27,938 nucleotides of DNA from UBA7803 sp041690675. GTDB taxonomy: Bacteria > Pseudomonadota > Gammaproteobacteria > Pseudomonadales > Azotimanducaceae. The notes below the pieces were generated by a model. That model was not told where the DNA came from, made no database searches, and worked only from the letters and a program-made list of their open reading frames with translations. Made by a program: the position numbers and the translations under genes. How positions within the stretch are numbered: position 1 is the first letter of the stretch; the number at the start of each line of letters is the position of its first letter. Positions 6,585-13,412 of the stretch are shown piece after piece. The stretch is from assembly GCA_041690675.1 (NCBI GenBank), contig JAWLGU010000064.1, positions 1 to 27,938 of the forward strand, in the 5' to 3' direction.

Positions 6585-8084
6585 ATGGCTCAGGCCCACA
6601 TCGGCATCAGTGGATTTGCCAGCTACCTGCCCCGCTATCGGGTGCGGCTGGCGGACTGGTGCCGCTGGACCGGCGACAGCTGGGACAAGGTGCGCACCGT
6701 GGTCGGCAGCGGATTCCGCATGCGCGGGCCGGACGAGAACGCCTATACCATGGCGGCGACCGCGGTGCTGCGCCTGATCCGCCAGTACGACCTGGACCCG
6801 TCCCGGGTGGGATTCCTCGGCCTGGGCACGGAGTCGAGCACCGACAACTCCGCCGGCGCCGTCATCGTCAAGGGCATGGTGAACCGCGCCCTGACCCAGC
6901 TCGGCCTGCCGCGGCTATCCCGCGCGTGCGAGGTCCCCGAGTTCAAGCACGCATGCCTGGGGGGCGTGTACGCCCTCAAGGCGGCAGCCCGCTACCTGGC
7001 GGTGGACGGACGCGGACGCCATGCCATCGTCGTCTGCTCCGACGTGGCGGAGTACGAGCGCGCCACCTCCGGGGAGCCCACCCAGGGCGCGGGCGCGGTG
7101 GCCATGCTGGTGGAAGAAGCACCCCGGCTGGTGGCGCTGGAGCTGCCCCTCTCGGGCAGCTCCTCGGACTACCGGGGACCGGATTTCCGCAAGCCGTTCC
7201 TGCGCTTCATGGATCAGGCTCCGTCGGAGTACGCCCAGCCCCGGGACTTCCCCGTGTTCAACGGCAAGTATTCCACCACGTGCTACATCGACGAGGCCCT
7301 GGCGGCCATGCGCGACATGTTCGCGCGTATCGCCGCGCCGGAGGCCGCCCGCGCCGCAGTGCGGCCGTTGGCCTCTCGGCCGAGCCAGTTCATGCGGGAC
7401 CTCTCGGCCACCTTCCTGCACCGCCCGTATCAGCGCATGGCGGAAACCGGCCTGATCATGAGCTACCTGCTGGCCCTGGCCGTGGGCGACGGCGAGGATC
7501 TGGCGGAGCTCGAGCGTTATGCCGTGGCAGCCGAAGTGGACCCCTCGGCGCTGGTGGCGGAGCTCACCGCCGAGCCGGACGTGTACGCGCTGGTAGAGCA
7601 ACAGCGGGTGAGCGACGAGATCTACCCGCTGGCCGTGCAGACCGCGCGGGAGTTCCGCCGCGATCCCGGGTTCAGGGCGCTCATGACCCGACTCGGCACC
7701 GCCTGCATGCAGGAGGTCGGCAACCTCTATACCGCATCCCTCCCCGCGTGGATGGCCGCCGGGCTGGAGGAAGCCGCCACCAGCGGCCTCGACCTCGCCG
7801 GCACACGTATCCTCACCTTGGGCTATGGCAGCGGCGATGCCGCCGAGGCCATCCCCATGGTGGTGATGCCGGAGTGGGCGGAAGCGGCCCGCCGCATCGG
7901 CTTCGCGGCCACGCTCGAGAATCCGCTGGACCTCGGTGAAGCGGCCTACGCGGCGCTTCACGACGGCTCCTCCTTGGCGTCGTCGACGCCGCACCAGCCG
8001 GGGGTGTTCTACATCGATCGCATCGGCGACCGCACCGGGCACTTCGACGACTCCGGCATCGAGTACTACAGCTACCACGGCTGA
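6585..8084 (+). CDS. Hydroxymethylglutaryl-CoA synthase family protein
   Basis: The protein is a thiolase-fold enzyme expected to condense acetyl-CoA with acetoacetyl-CoA to HMG-CoA. Catalytic residues can be read: Glu83 (GTESSTDNS), Cys124 (EFKHACLGG, the acyl-enzyme Cys) and His279 (TFLHRPYQRM). Family signatures GEPTQGAGAVAML (163-175), NGKYSTTCYIDEA (227-238) and LGYGSGDAAE near the C-terminus are intact. At 499 residues it is about 100 longer than typical bacterial MvaS; extra sequence lies in an acidic helical region after about residue 300. The ribosome binding site AAAGG lies seven bases after idi. No HMG-CoA reductase, mevalonate kinase or decarboxylase gene is present nearby, so whether it serves a mevalonate pathway or another HMG-CoA use is open. 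Confidence 0.9.
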   Translation: MAQAHIGISGFASYLPRYRVRLADWCRWTGDSWDKVRTVVGSGFRMRGPDENAYTMAATAVLRLIRQYDLDPSRVGFLGLGTESSTDNSAGAVIVKGMVNRALTQLGLPRLSRACEVPEFKHACLGGVYALKAAARYLAVDGRGRHAIVVCSDVAEYERATSGEPTQGAGAVAMLVEEAPRLVALELPLSGSSSDYRGPDFRKPFLRFMDQAPSEYAQPRDFPVFNGKYSTTCYIDEALAAMRDMFARIAAPEAARAAVRPLASRPSQFMRDLSATFLHRPYQRMAETGLIMSYLLALAVGDGEDLAELERYAVAAEVDPSALVAELTAEPDVYALVEQQRVSDEIYPLAVQTAREFRRDPGFRALMTRLGTACMQEVGNLYTASLPAWMAAGLEEAATSGLDLAGTRILTLGYGSGDAAEAIPMVVMPEWAEAARRIGFAATLENPLDLGEAAYAALHDGSSLASSTPHQPGVFYIDRIGDRTGHFDDSGIEYYSYHG

Positions 8085-8113
8085 CCCAGCGGGCCCTCAG
8101 CGGTGGGCCAGCC
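8079..8113. terminator. Imperfect hairpin at convergent gene ends
   Basis: Arms GGCTG-x-CCCA-x-CG and CG-x-TGGG-x-CAGCC pair symmetrically with two mismatches around a nine-base loop. It covers the stop codons of the HMG-CoA synthase gene (8084) and the MATE gene (8097). There is no T-tract, so a bidirectional terminator is only a suggestion. Confidence 0.3.
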
Positions 8114-9524
8114 GGTGAACGTACGCTTCCTGCCGTGACAGCCAGGCGAACCGGAGGGTGAGCACCAGGGCCGCCACGGTGAGCCCGCACGCGAGCCCCA
8201 CCCAGAATCCCCGCACGCCCTCGAAACCCGGCAGCACCACCCAGCCCAGGCCCAGCATCGTGCCCACCGGCAGACCCACGGTCCAGTAGGCGACCAGCGC
8301 GATGATCATGGGCGTGCGGGTGTCCTTGAACCCCCGCAGCGAGCCGAGCGCGGTGACCTGGGTATCGTCGACGAACTGATACACCGCCACGAAGACCATG
8401 AGCTCCATGGCCACCGTGAGCACCACCGGGTCGTTGGTGTAGAGGCCGGCGATGAAACCGCGAAATTCGAACAGCAGCGCCGCGGCCGCCGCGGCGAAGG
8501 CCAGCGACAGGCCGATGGCCACCCAACCGCTGCGGCGGGCCGCATCCACGTCTCCGGCGCCCACGTTGAACCCCACGCGAATGGCCACCGCCATGCCCAA
8601 GGCCATGGGGACCATGAAGGTGAGACCGCCCACGTTCGCGGCGATCTGATGAGCCGCGACCGCGTCCACCCCGAGACGGCCCACCAGCAGCGTGATGATG
8701 GAGAACATGGAGAACTCGAGAAAGGTGGTCAGGCCGATGGGCAGGCCCAGCCTGACCAGGCGGCCGATGGCCCGGGGGTCCGGAGCGGAGAAGCGGGCGA
8801 ACAGCCCGGTCACCCGCATGCGGGAACGCACCACCACCAGCGCCAGCACCATGAGCTCGAGCCACATGACCACCGCGCTGGCCCAGCCGCAGCCCACCCC
8901 GCCCATGGCCGGGATGCCTGGGCCACCGTAGATGAAGAGGTAGTTCAACGGCACCTTGATCACCAGACCCAGCGCCGCCACCAGCATCGCCGGCAAGGTC
9001 CACGACATGCCTTCACAGAGGTAGCGCAGTGCCAGATAGCCCAGGAGCCCAGGCGTGCCCCAGGAGAGCGCCTCGAGATACGCCACGGCGATGGGCACCG
9101 CCTGGGGATCGACGCCGATGAAGTCGTACAACGCTTCTACGTGGCGGTATGCGGTGATGAGCAGAGCCCCGCCGGCGAGGCCGATCCAGGCCGCCTGGCG
9201 CACCACCTCCCCCGCTGCGGCCTGGCGGCCGCCGCCATGGAGCTGGGCCACCGATGGCACGATGGCCATGATCACCCCGCCGAGCAGCATGACCGTGGGC
9301 CAGAAGAAGTTGCCGCCCAGCGCCACCCCGGCCAGATCTGCGGCTCCGTAGCGGCCAGCCATGATGGTGTCCGCCACCCCCATGCCCATCTGCGAAAGCT
9401 GGGTGAGCACGATGGGCAAAGCCAGCCGCAGCAGATGAGCGAGCTCCGCGCGAACCACCCCGAATCCCGGTATCGAATGGAGCGCGGATTGTACACGCCG
9501 GCGAGGATGCTTATCATACACCAA
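8097..9524 (-). CDS. MATE-family multidrug/cation antiporter (NorM-type)
   Basis: A 475-residue inner-membrane exporter that should couple Na+ or H+ influx to efflux of cationic drugs or metabolites. About twelve hydrophobic segments are visible in two similar halves. The first, LLRLALPIVLTQLSQMGMGV followed by ADTIMAGRYG, is the MATE signature; the second half repeats it as LVRLGLPIGLTTFLEFSMFS and LLVGRLGVDAVAAHQIA. GTxxALxVFxTQ-like motifs are not needed for this call. The start is uncertain: TTG 9524 or GTG 9521 (AAGGA about ten bases upstream) give an N-terminal extension, and an in-frame GTG within residues 20-25 is possible. The gene diverges from rubrerythrin, with an OxyR-like site between them. 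Confidence 0.9.
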   Translation of the reverse strand: MVYDKHPRRRVQSALHSIPGFGVVRAELAHLLRLALPIVLTQLSQMGMGVADTIMAGRYGAADLAGVALGGNFFWPTVMLLGGVIMAIVPSVAQLHGGGRQAAAGEVVRQAAWIGLAGGALLITAYRHVEALYDFIGVDPQAVPIAVAYLEALSWGTPGLLGYLALRYLCEGMSWTLPAMLVAALGLVIKVPLNYLFIYGGPGIPAMGGVGCGWASAVVMWLELMVLALVVVRSRMRVTGLFARFSAPDPRAIGRLVRLGLPIGLTTFLEFSMFSIITLLVGRLGVDAVAAHQIAANVGGLTFMVPMALGMAVAIRVGFNVGAGDVDAARRSGWVAIGLSLAFAAAAAALLFEFRGFIAGLYTNDPVVLTVAMELMVFVAVYQFVDDTQVTALGSLRGFKDTRTPMIIALVAYWTVGLPVGTMLGLGWVVLPGFEGVRGFWVGLACGLTVAALVLTLRFAWLSRQEAYVHRLAHR

Positions 9525-9546
9525 TCTTCACGATTCCTTGTTGGCC

Positions 9547-9583
9547 ATAGAAGCGCTCTATCGTAGCGATAGCATCTTTCGAA
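9547..9583. promoter_or_regulatory. Candidate OxyR binding site
   Basis: The sequence reads ATAG-N7-CTAT-N7-ATAG-N7-CGAA. Three of four tetranucleotides match the OxyR consensus (ATAG-N7-CTAT repeated with N7 spacing) exactly, with exact spacing; the fourth matches at two of four bases. The centre is 9565, where CTATCG and CGATAG form a perfect 6+3+6 palindrome (9558-9572). It ends about 22 bases upstream of a TATACT -10 box for rubrerythrin, the usual place for OxyR activation. An OxyR gene with the redox Cys pair lies at 12495-13412. Confidence 0.65.
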
Positions 9584-9611
9584 TGGCCATCCGCCCCTCA
9601 AGCCGTATACT
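9583..9611 (+). promoter_or_regulatory. Predicted promoter of rubrerythrin
   Basis: A strong -10 box TATACT (9606-9611) has only a poor -35 (ATGGCC at 9583-9588, 17-base spacer). A good -10 with a poor -35 directly beside an OxyR-type site is the pattern of an activator-dependent promoter. The -10 lies inside an inverted repeat (AGCCGT and ACGGCT, 9601-9618). Predicted start about 9618 gives a leader of about 74 bases. Confidence 0.5.
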
Positions 9612-9630
9612 GACGGCTCCATCGCGCAGA

Positions 9631-9648
9631 CGCGTCCTCTCCGACGCG
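9631..9648 (+). promoter_or_regulatory. Hairpin in the rubrerythrin leader
   Basis: Arms CGCGTC and GACGCG pair perfectly around CTCTCC in the predicted 5' leader, about 45 bases before the ATG. It could stabilise the mRNA or act as a small regulatory structure. The ribosome binding site GAGG (9678-9681) lies outside it. Confidence 0.3.
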
Positions 9649-9691
9649 GACGCTATCCAACTCACGAAAAACTGTTTGAGGGCATGAAGTC

Positions 9692-10108
9692 ATGGAACTG
9701 AAGGACAGCAAGACACTGCAAAACCTGAAGGACGCGTTCGCCGGTGAGTCCCAGGCCAATCGCCGTTACCTGTACTTCGCCGCCAAGGCGGACGTCGAAG
9801 GCGAAAACGACGTGGCCGCCGTCTTCCGCTCCACCGCCGAAGGCGAGACCGGCCATGCCCACGGTCATCTGGAGTACCTGGAATCCGTCGGCGATCCGGC
9901 CACCGGGCTGCCCATAGGCGACACCCAGAACAATCTGAAGGCCGCCATCGCCGGCGAGACCCACGAGTACACCGACATGTACCCGGGCATGGCGAAGACC
10001 GCCCGGGACGAGGGCTTCGACGAGATCGCCGACTGGTTCGAAACCCTGGCGAAAGCCGAGCGCTCTCACGCCAACCGGTTCCAGAAGGCCCTGGATTCCA
10101 TGGGCTGA
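9692..10108 (+). CDS. Rubrerythrin-family diiron protein without rubredoxin domain
   Basis: The 138-residue protein is a ferritin-like four-helix diiron protein, expected to reduce hydrogen peroxide in the cytosol. Iron ligands can be read: Glu19 in AFAGESQANRRYLYFA, Glu52 and His55 in AEGETGHAHGH, Glu89 and Glu92 in AGETHEY, and Glu123 and His126 in KAERSHANRF. The C-terminal rubredoxin domain (two CxxC motifs) of classic rubrerythrin is missing, so electrons must come from another protein. GAGG lies about ten bases upstream of ATG 9692. A terminator follows the gene, then the Hdr-like Fe-S protein and DUF3501 genes. An OxyR-type site and -10 box lie upstream, fitting peroxide induction. Confidence 0.92.
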   Translation: MELKDSKTLQNLKDAFAGESQANRRYLYFAAKADVEGENDVAAVFRSTAEGETGHAHGHLEYLESVGDPATGLPIGDTQNNLKAAIAGETHEYTDMYPGMAKTARDEGFDEIADWFETLAKAERSHANRFQKALDSMG

Positions 10109-10132
10109 GGTCCGGTCGACACCACGCATGGC

Positions 10133-10156
10133 AAGGGGTCCGGATGGGCCCCTTTT
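10133..10156 (+). terminator. Rho-independent terminator after rubrerythrin
   Basis: A nine-bp stem (AAGGGGTCC with GGGCCCCTT, one T-G wobble) and a GGAT loop run into TTTT. It lies between rubrerythrin (stop 10108) and the Fe-S protein gene (start 10187). The T-tract is short, so partial readthrough would give much rubrerythrin and less of the downstream proteins. Confidence 0.65.
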
Positions 10157-10186
10157 CATCTGCGACGAGCGAACGGGGAACGATTC

Positions 10187-11515
10187 ATGACGAGAGAAGG
10201 CAGCCTGGAGGCGCCGCAACGAGAGCCCCTCGAATGGCAGAGCGACGCGTTCTACGACCGGGAGGCGTTGTACGCGGAGCTGGAGCGCATCTTCGACATC
10301 TGCCACGGCTGCCGCCGCTGCGTCAGCCTGTGCGACGCGTTCCCCACCTTGTTCGACCTGATCGACGAGTCCGAGACCATGGAAGTGGACGGCGTTGCCA
10401 AGGACGACTACATGAAGGTGGTCGACCAGTGCTATCTGTGCGACCTGTGCGCAGAGACCAAATGCCCGTATCTGCCGCCCCACCCCTGGAAGGTGGATTT
10501 CCCGCACCTGATGCTGCGCGCCAAGGCCCACAAGTTCCGCAACAAGGACACCCGCTGGCGCGATCGGATCATCACGAGCACGGACCCACTGTTCGATACC
10601 CTCAGCACGCCCGGGATCGCTCACGCCGCCAACGCCGCCGCCGGCAGCAAGCCACTGCGCAAACTGGGGGACAAGCTGTTCGGCCTGCACGCGGACGCAC
10701 CGCTCCCCCATCTGGAACCGAAGCCCCTCACCCGCCGCCTCGATCGGGACATCGGCGCCGACGTGACCGTCACCCCCAGCGATCGCACCACCGGCAAGGT
10801 GGCCATGTTCGTCACCTGCTACGGCGACCACAACGAGCCGAAGGTGGTGGAGGATCTCATCGCCGTGCTCAACCACAACGGCGTGCCGGTGCGGATTCTG
10901 CAGGACGCCCGCTGTTGCGGCATGCCCAAGCTGGAGCTGGGGGACCTGAACAAGGTGGCGGCCCTGAAGGACGCCAACCTGCCCCTGTTCCTCGATGCCA
11001 TCGAGGAGGGCTACGATCTCATGGCGCCCGTGCCGTCCTGCGTGCTCATGTACAAGCAGGAAATTCCCCTGATGTTCCCGGACGATGCCGACCTGGCCCG
11101 GGTCAAGGAAGCGTTCTTCGATCCGTTCGAGTACCTGATGCTCCGGCACAAGGCGGGGCTGGTGAAGACGGAGTTCAGCCGCGGTCTCGGCAAGGTGGCC
11201 TACCATGTCGCCTGTCACCAGCGGGTGCAGAACATCGGCATGAAGACCCGGGAGTTTCTGTCCCTCGTTCCCGGAACGGAGGTGACGGCCATCGAGCGTT
11301 GCTCGGGTCACGACGGCACCTACGCGGTGAAGAGCGAGACCTACGAGAAAGCGATGAAGATCGGGCGCCCGGTCTTCCGCAGAGTTCACGAGGCCGAACC
11401 GGACACGTTCGGCTCGGATTGCCCCATGGCGGGCCGAATGATTGCACATGGCACGGAGGGATCAGGCGACGGGGAGCACCCCATCACCATGGTTCGAAGA
11501 GCCTACGGAGTTTAA
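10187..11515 (+). CDS. HdrD/GlpC-like (Fe-S)-binding CCG-domain protein
   Basis: A 442-residue soluble redox protein. Two ferredoxin-type 4Fe-4S motifs lie near the N-terminus: C39-H-G-C42-R-R-C45-V-S-L-C49 and C82-Y-L-C85-D-L-C88, then C93-P. The C-terminal two thirds hold two CCG-type (cysteine-rich) domains as in heterodisulfide reductase HdrB/D and GlpC: the first has DARCCGMPKLELG, and the second has VACHQRVQNIG and ERCSGHDGTYAV. No signal peptide or membrane helix. No substrate-specific domain is fused. The position after rubrerythrin and before DUF3501, a grouping I recall as recurrent in proteobacteria, suggests it passes electrons to rubrerythrin; that role is inference. The DUF3501 gene starts two bases after its stop. 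Confidence 0.87.
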   Translation: MTREGSLEAPQREPLEWQSDAFYDREALYAELERIFDICHGCRRCVSLCDAFPTLFDLIDESETMEVDGVAKDDYMKVVDQCYLCDLCAETKCPYLPPHPWKVDFPHLMLRAKAHKFRNKDTRWRDRIITSTDPLFDTLSTPGIAHAANAAAGSKPLRKLGDKLFGLHADAPLPHLEPKPLTRRLDRDIGADVTVTPSDRTTGKVAMFVTCYGDHNEPKVVEDLIAVLNHNGVPVRILQDARCCGMPKLELGDLNKVAALKDANLPLFLDAIEEGYDLMAPVPSCVLMYKQEIPLMFPDDADLARVKEAFFDPFEYLMLRHKAGLVKTEFSRGLGKVAYHVACHQRVQNIGMKTREFLSLVPGTEVTAIERCSGHDGTYAVKSETYEKAMKIGRPVFRRVHEAEPDTFGSDCPMAGRMIAHGTEGSGDGEHPITMVRRAYGV

Positions 11516-11517
11516 TC

Positions 11518-12099
11518 ATGCAGAAACTGGATCGTTCCAATGTCTGGAGTCTGGAACAGTACGCGGAGCGGCGGGACGCCTTTCGCGCCGAGGTGATCGA
11601 GCACAAGAAGCCGCGCCGGGTGGCGCTCAGCCCCAACGCCACCATGTACTTCGAGGATTTCCTCACCATCAAATATCAGGTGCAGGAGATGTTGCGGGTG
11701 GAAAAGATCTTTGAGCCCAAGGAGATCGAGGAGGAAATCGTCGCCTACAACCCCCTCATTCCGGACGGCAGAAACTGGAAAGGCACCTTCATGTTCGAGT
11801 ACCCGGACGTGGAGCAGCGGCGCAAGGCGCTGACCCGCATGGCGGGCATCGAGCATCGCATCTGGATCCAGGTGGCGGGTCAGGAGAAGATCTTCGCCAT
11901 CGCCAACGAGGATCTGGAGCGCTCCACGGAGGAGAAGACCTCGGCGGTGCACTTCCTGCGCTTCGAGCTCGACGATGACAGCATCGGCGCGCTCAAGGCG
12001 GGCGCGGACATCAAGATGGGCATCGACCACGACGAGATGCGTTGCGAGGTGACCTTGTCCGACGAGACCCGCCGCAGCCTGGTGCGCGATCTCGACTGA
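11518..12099 (+). CDS. DUF3501 family protein
   Basis: A 193-residue soluble protein of unknown function that I assign to DUF3501. Recognisable parts are the N-terminal LDRSNVWSLEQYAERRDAFR, the block RRVALSPNATMYFEDFLTIKYQVQEMLRVEKIF (split here for reading), a central LIPDGRNWKGTFMFEYPD, and the late HFLRFELDDDSIGALKAGA. No Cys cluster or enzyme motif is evident. The ribosome binding site GGAG lies seven bases upstream of ATG 11518, inside the end of the Fe-S gene, indicating translational coupling. Its constant association with rubrerythrin and the Hdr-like protein suggests a part in the same peroxide or iron-related electron system. Confidence 0.85.
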   Translation: MQKLDRSNVWSLEQYAERRDAFRAEVIEHKKPRRVALSPNATMYFEDFLTIKYQVQEMLRVEKIFEPKEIEEEIVAYNPLIPDGRNWKGTFMFEYPDVEQRRKALTRMAGIEHRIWIQVAGQEKIFAIANEDLERSTEEKTSAVHFLRFELDDDSIGALKAGADIKMGIDHDEMRCEVTLSDETRRSLVRDLD

Positions 12100-12142
12100 G
12101 GCGGCCGCCGGTTCTCCAGCGCGAACTCCGCAGCGCGGTTCG

Positions 12143-12151
12143 TGCTAGCAT
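12143..12151 (+). promoter_or_regulatory. Possible extended -10 promoter for the lipoprotein gene
   Basis: TGC-TAGCAT is a TGn-extended -10 element 30 bases upstream of ATG 12182. No good -35 is seen. It would give a short leader that includes the GCAGGAGAGG ribosome binding site. Confidence 0.35.
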
Positions 12152-12181
12152 CTGAGGCCACTCCTCGCGCAGGAGAGGTCC

Positions 12182-12478
12182 ATGTTGCGAACAGTGTTCG
12201 TAGTGGCGACCGCCTGGGCTGTGGCAGCCTGCTCGAGCGCGGCCAACGAGTCGTCGGCGCCCACCGCCGGACCGGTAGCTTCCACCGTGGCCGATTCGGC
12301 GACGCCGAAACGGGAGGTGGTGTGCAGGAAGATCCAGAAGACCGGAACCCGCATGCGCACACGCCTGTGCCTGTACCCCGAGCAATGGAAGACGTTGAGT
12401 GAGAACGCGGCCCAGGCCGTGGACGAAATTCAACGGCGGGCCGTCCACAATACGGACATGCCCGGCAAGGGCGGTTGA
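12182..12478 (+). CDS. Small predicted lipoprotein
   Basis: The 98-residue product has a lipoprotein signal peptide with lipobox Val-Ala-Ala-Cys17. After it comes a Ser/Ala/Pro-rich linker (18-42), and then a small conserved-looking part with two Cys (REVVCRKIQKTGTRMRTRLC) followed by YPEQWKTLSENAAQAVDEIQ. This Cys...R-x-C...W-pattern resembles small hypothetical envelope proteins found widely in gammaproteobacteria, whose role is unknown to me. The two Cys may form a disulfide. A strong ribosome binding site (AGGAGAGG) sets ATG 12182. It is convergent with oxyR, 16 bases apart. Confidence 0.7.
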   Translation: MLRTVFVVATAWAVAACSSAANESSAPTAGPVASTVADSATPKREVVCRKIQKTGTRMRTRLCLYPEQWKTLSENAAQAVDEIQRRAVHNTDMPGKGG

Positions 12479-12504
12479 GCGGAGCGGCGCTGGTTCAACC
12501 CGCC
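12469..12504. terminator. Weak hairpin between lipoprotein gene and oxyR
   Basis: GGGCGGTTGA pairs with TCAACCCGCC with one bulged base, around a 16-base GC-rich loop, at the convergent ends of the two genes. There is no T-tract. Weak candidate for a bidirectional terminator. Confidence 0.25.
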
Positions 12505-13412
12505 TCTCGAGCGGCGGGGTGGGCGTCCATGACCCGCTCCATGGTCGCTTCGAGCACGGCGGCCAGCTGGCGGAGCAGCTCGCTCCGGGTGGAGCTGCTG
12601 CGCCAGCAGAGCCCGATGTTCCGATGAGGCTCGTCGCCCTCGAACGGCAGGTAGCGCACCGGACCTGAACGGCTGGTGATGGCCAGCTCGGGCATGAGGG
12701 TGATGCCCACGTTCGCCGCCACCATCTGGCGCAGGGTTTCGATGCTGGTGGCGCGAAAGTTGGTGTTCTCCACCGCGTTGTGGGAGCTGCAGATCTCCAG
12801 CGCCTGATCCCGCAGGCAGTGGCCGTCCTCGAGCAGCAGCACCTGCTCGTGATCCAGGTCTTCCAGGCGAACGCGCTTCCGGCTCGCCTTGGGGTGATTC
12901 TTCGAAGCGGCGAAGTAGAAGGGTTCGCGGTAGAGCTTGACCTGCTCCAGATTATCCTCTTCCACCGGCAACGCCAGAATGGTGGCATCCAAGTCGCCTT
13001 CCCGCAGCATGCGGGTGATGACCGCCGTCTGGGCTTCGGTGAGCTGGATGCGCAGGTTGGGGAACGCCTTCTTGATGGGCCCCAGGATCTTCGGCAGGAG
13101 GTACGGCGCCACCGTGGGGATGATGCCGAGCCGGAACTCGCCTCCGTACGGGTCCTTGTGCTCCTCGGCGATGTGCACGAGCTGATTGACCTCGCGCAGC
13201 ACCCGCTGGGCCTGGGCGACGACGCGTTCCCCCACGGGGGTGAGCATGACCTGCCGGTTGGTCCGCTCGAGGAGCATCACGCCCAGCTCCTCCTCCAGCT
13301 TCTTGATCTGGGTGGATAGCGTAGGCTGACTGACGAAGCAGGCTTCGGCCGCGCGGCCGAAATGCCTGTGCTCGGCTACCGCGACCAGGTAGCGAAGGTC
13401 ACGCAGGTTCAC
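12495..13412 (-). CDS. oxyR: Hydrogen-peroxide sensor OxyR (LysR family)
   Basis: The 305-residue LysR regulator senses H2O2 and controls peroxide-defence genes. The N-terminal HTH (residues 1-60) contains FGRAAEACFVSQPTLSTQIK. The effector domain holds HCLRDQALEIC with Cys199 and Cys208, the same numbers and spacing as the redox disulfide of E. coli OxyR, so it should be peroxide-responsive. Length matches the family (about 305). The start is GTG 13412: it begins the LysR domain precisely and overlaps the stop of the upstream dehydrogenase by four bases, so translation is probably coupled. A matching binding site lies at 9547-9583. Confidence 0.95.
   Translation of the reverse strand: MNLRDLRYLVAVAEHRHFGRAAEACFVSQPTLSTQIKKLEEELGVMLLERTNRQVMLTPVGERVVAQAQRVLREVNQLVHIAEEHKDPYGGEFRLGIIPTVAPYLLPKILGPIKKAFPNLRIQLTEAQTAVITRMLREGDLDATILALPVEEDNLEQVKLYREPFYFAASKNHPKASRKRVRLEDLDHEQVLLLEDGHCLRDQALEICSSHNAVENTNFRATSIETLRQMVAANVGITLMPELAITSRSGPVRYLPFEGDEPHRNIGLCWRSSSTRSELLRQLAAVLEATMERVMDAHPAAREAG

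Noticed and set aside
6915..8078. Long minus-strand frame opposite the HMG-CoA synthase gene
   Set aside because: Antisense shadow of a gene with intact catalytic motifs; no recognisable domain.
9662..11449. 595-codon minus-strand open frame opposite rubrerythrin and the Fe-S gene
   Set aside because: It mirrors strongly supported genes on the other strand and shows His/Val/Leu-rich antisense text without domains.
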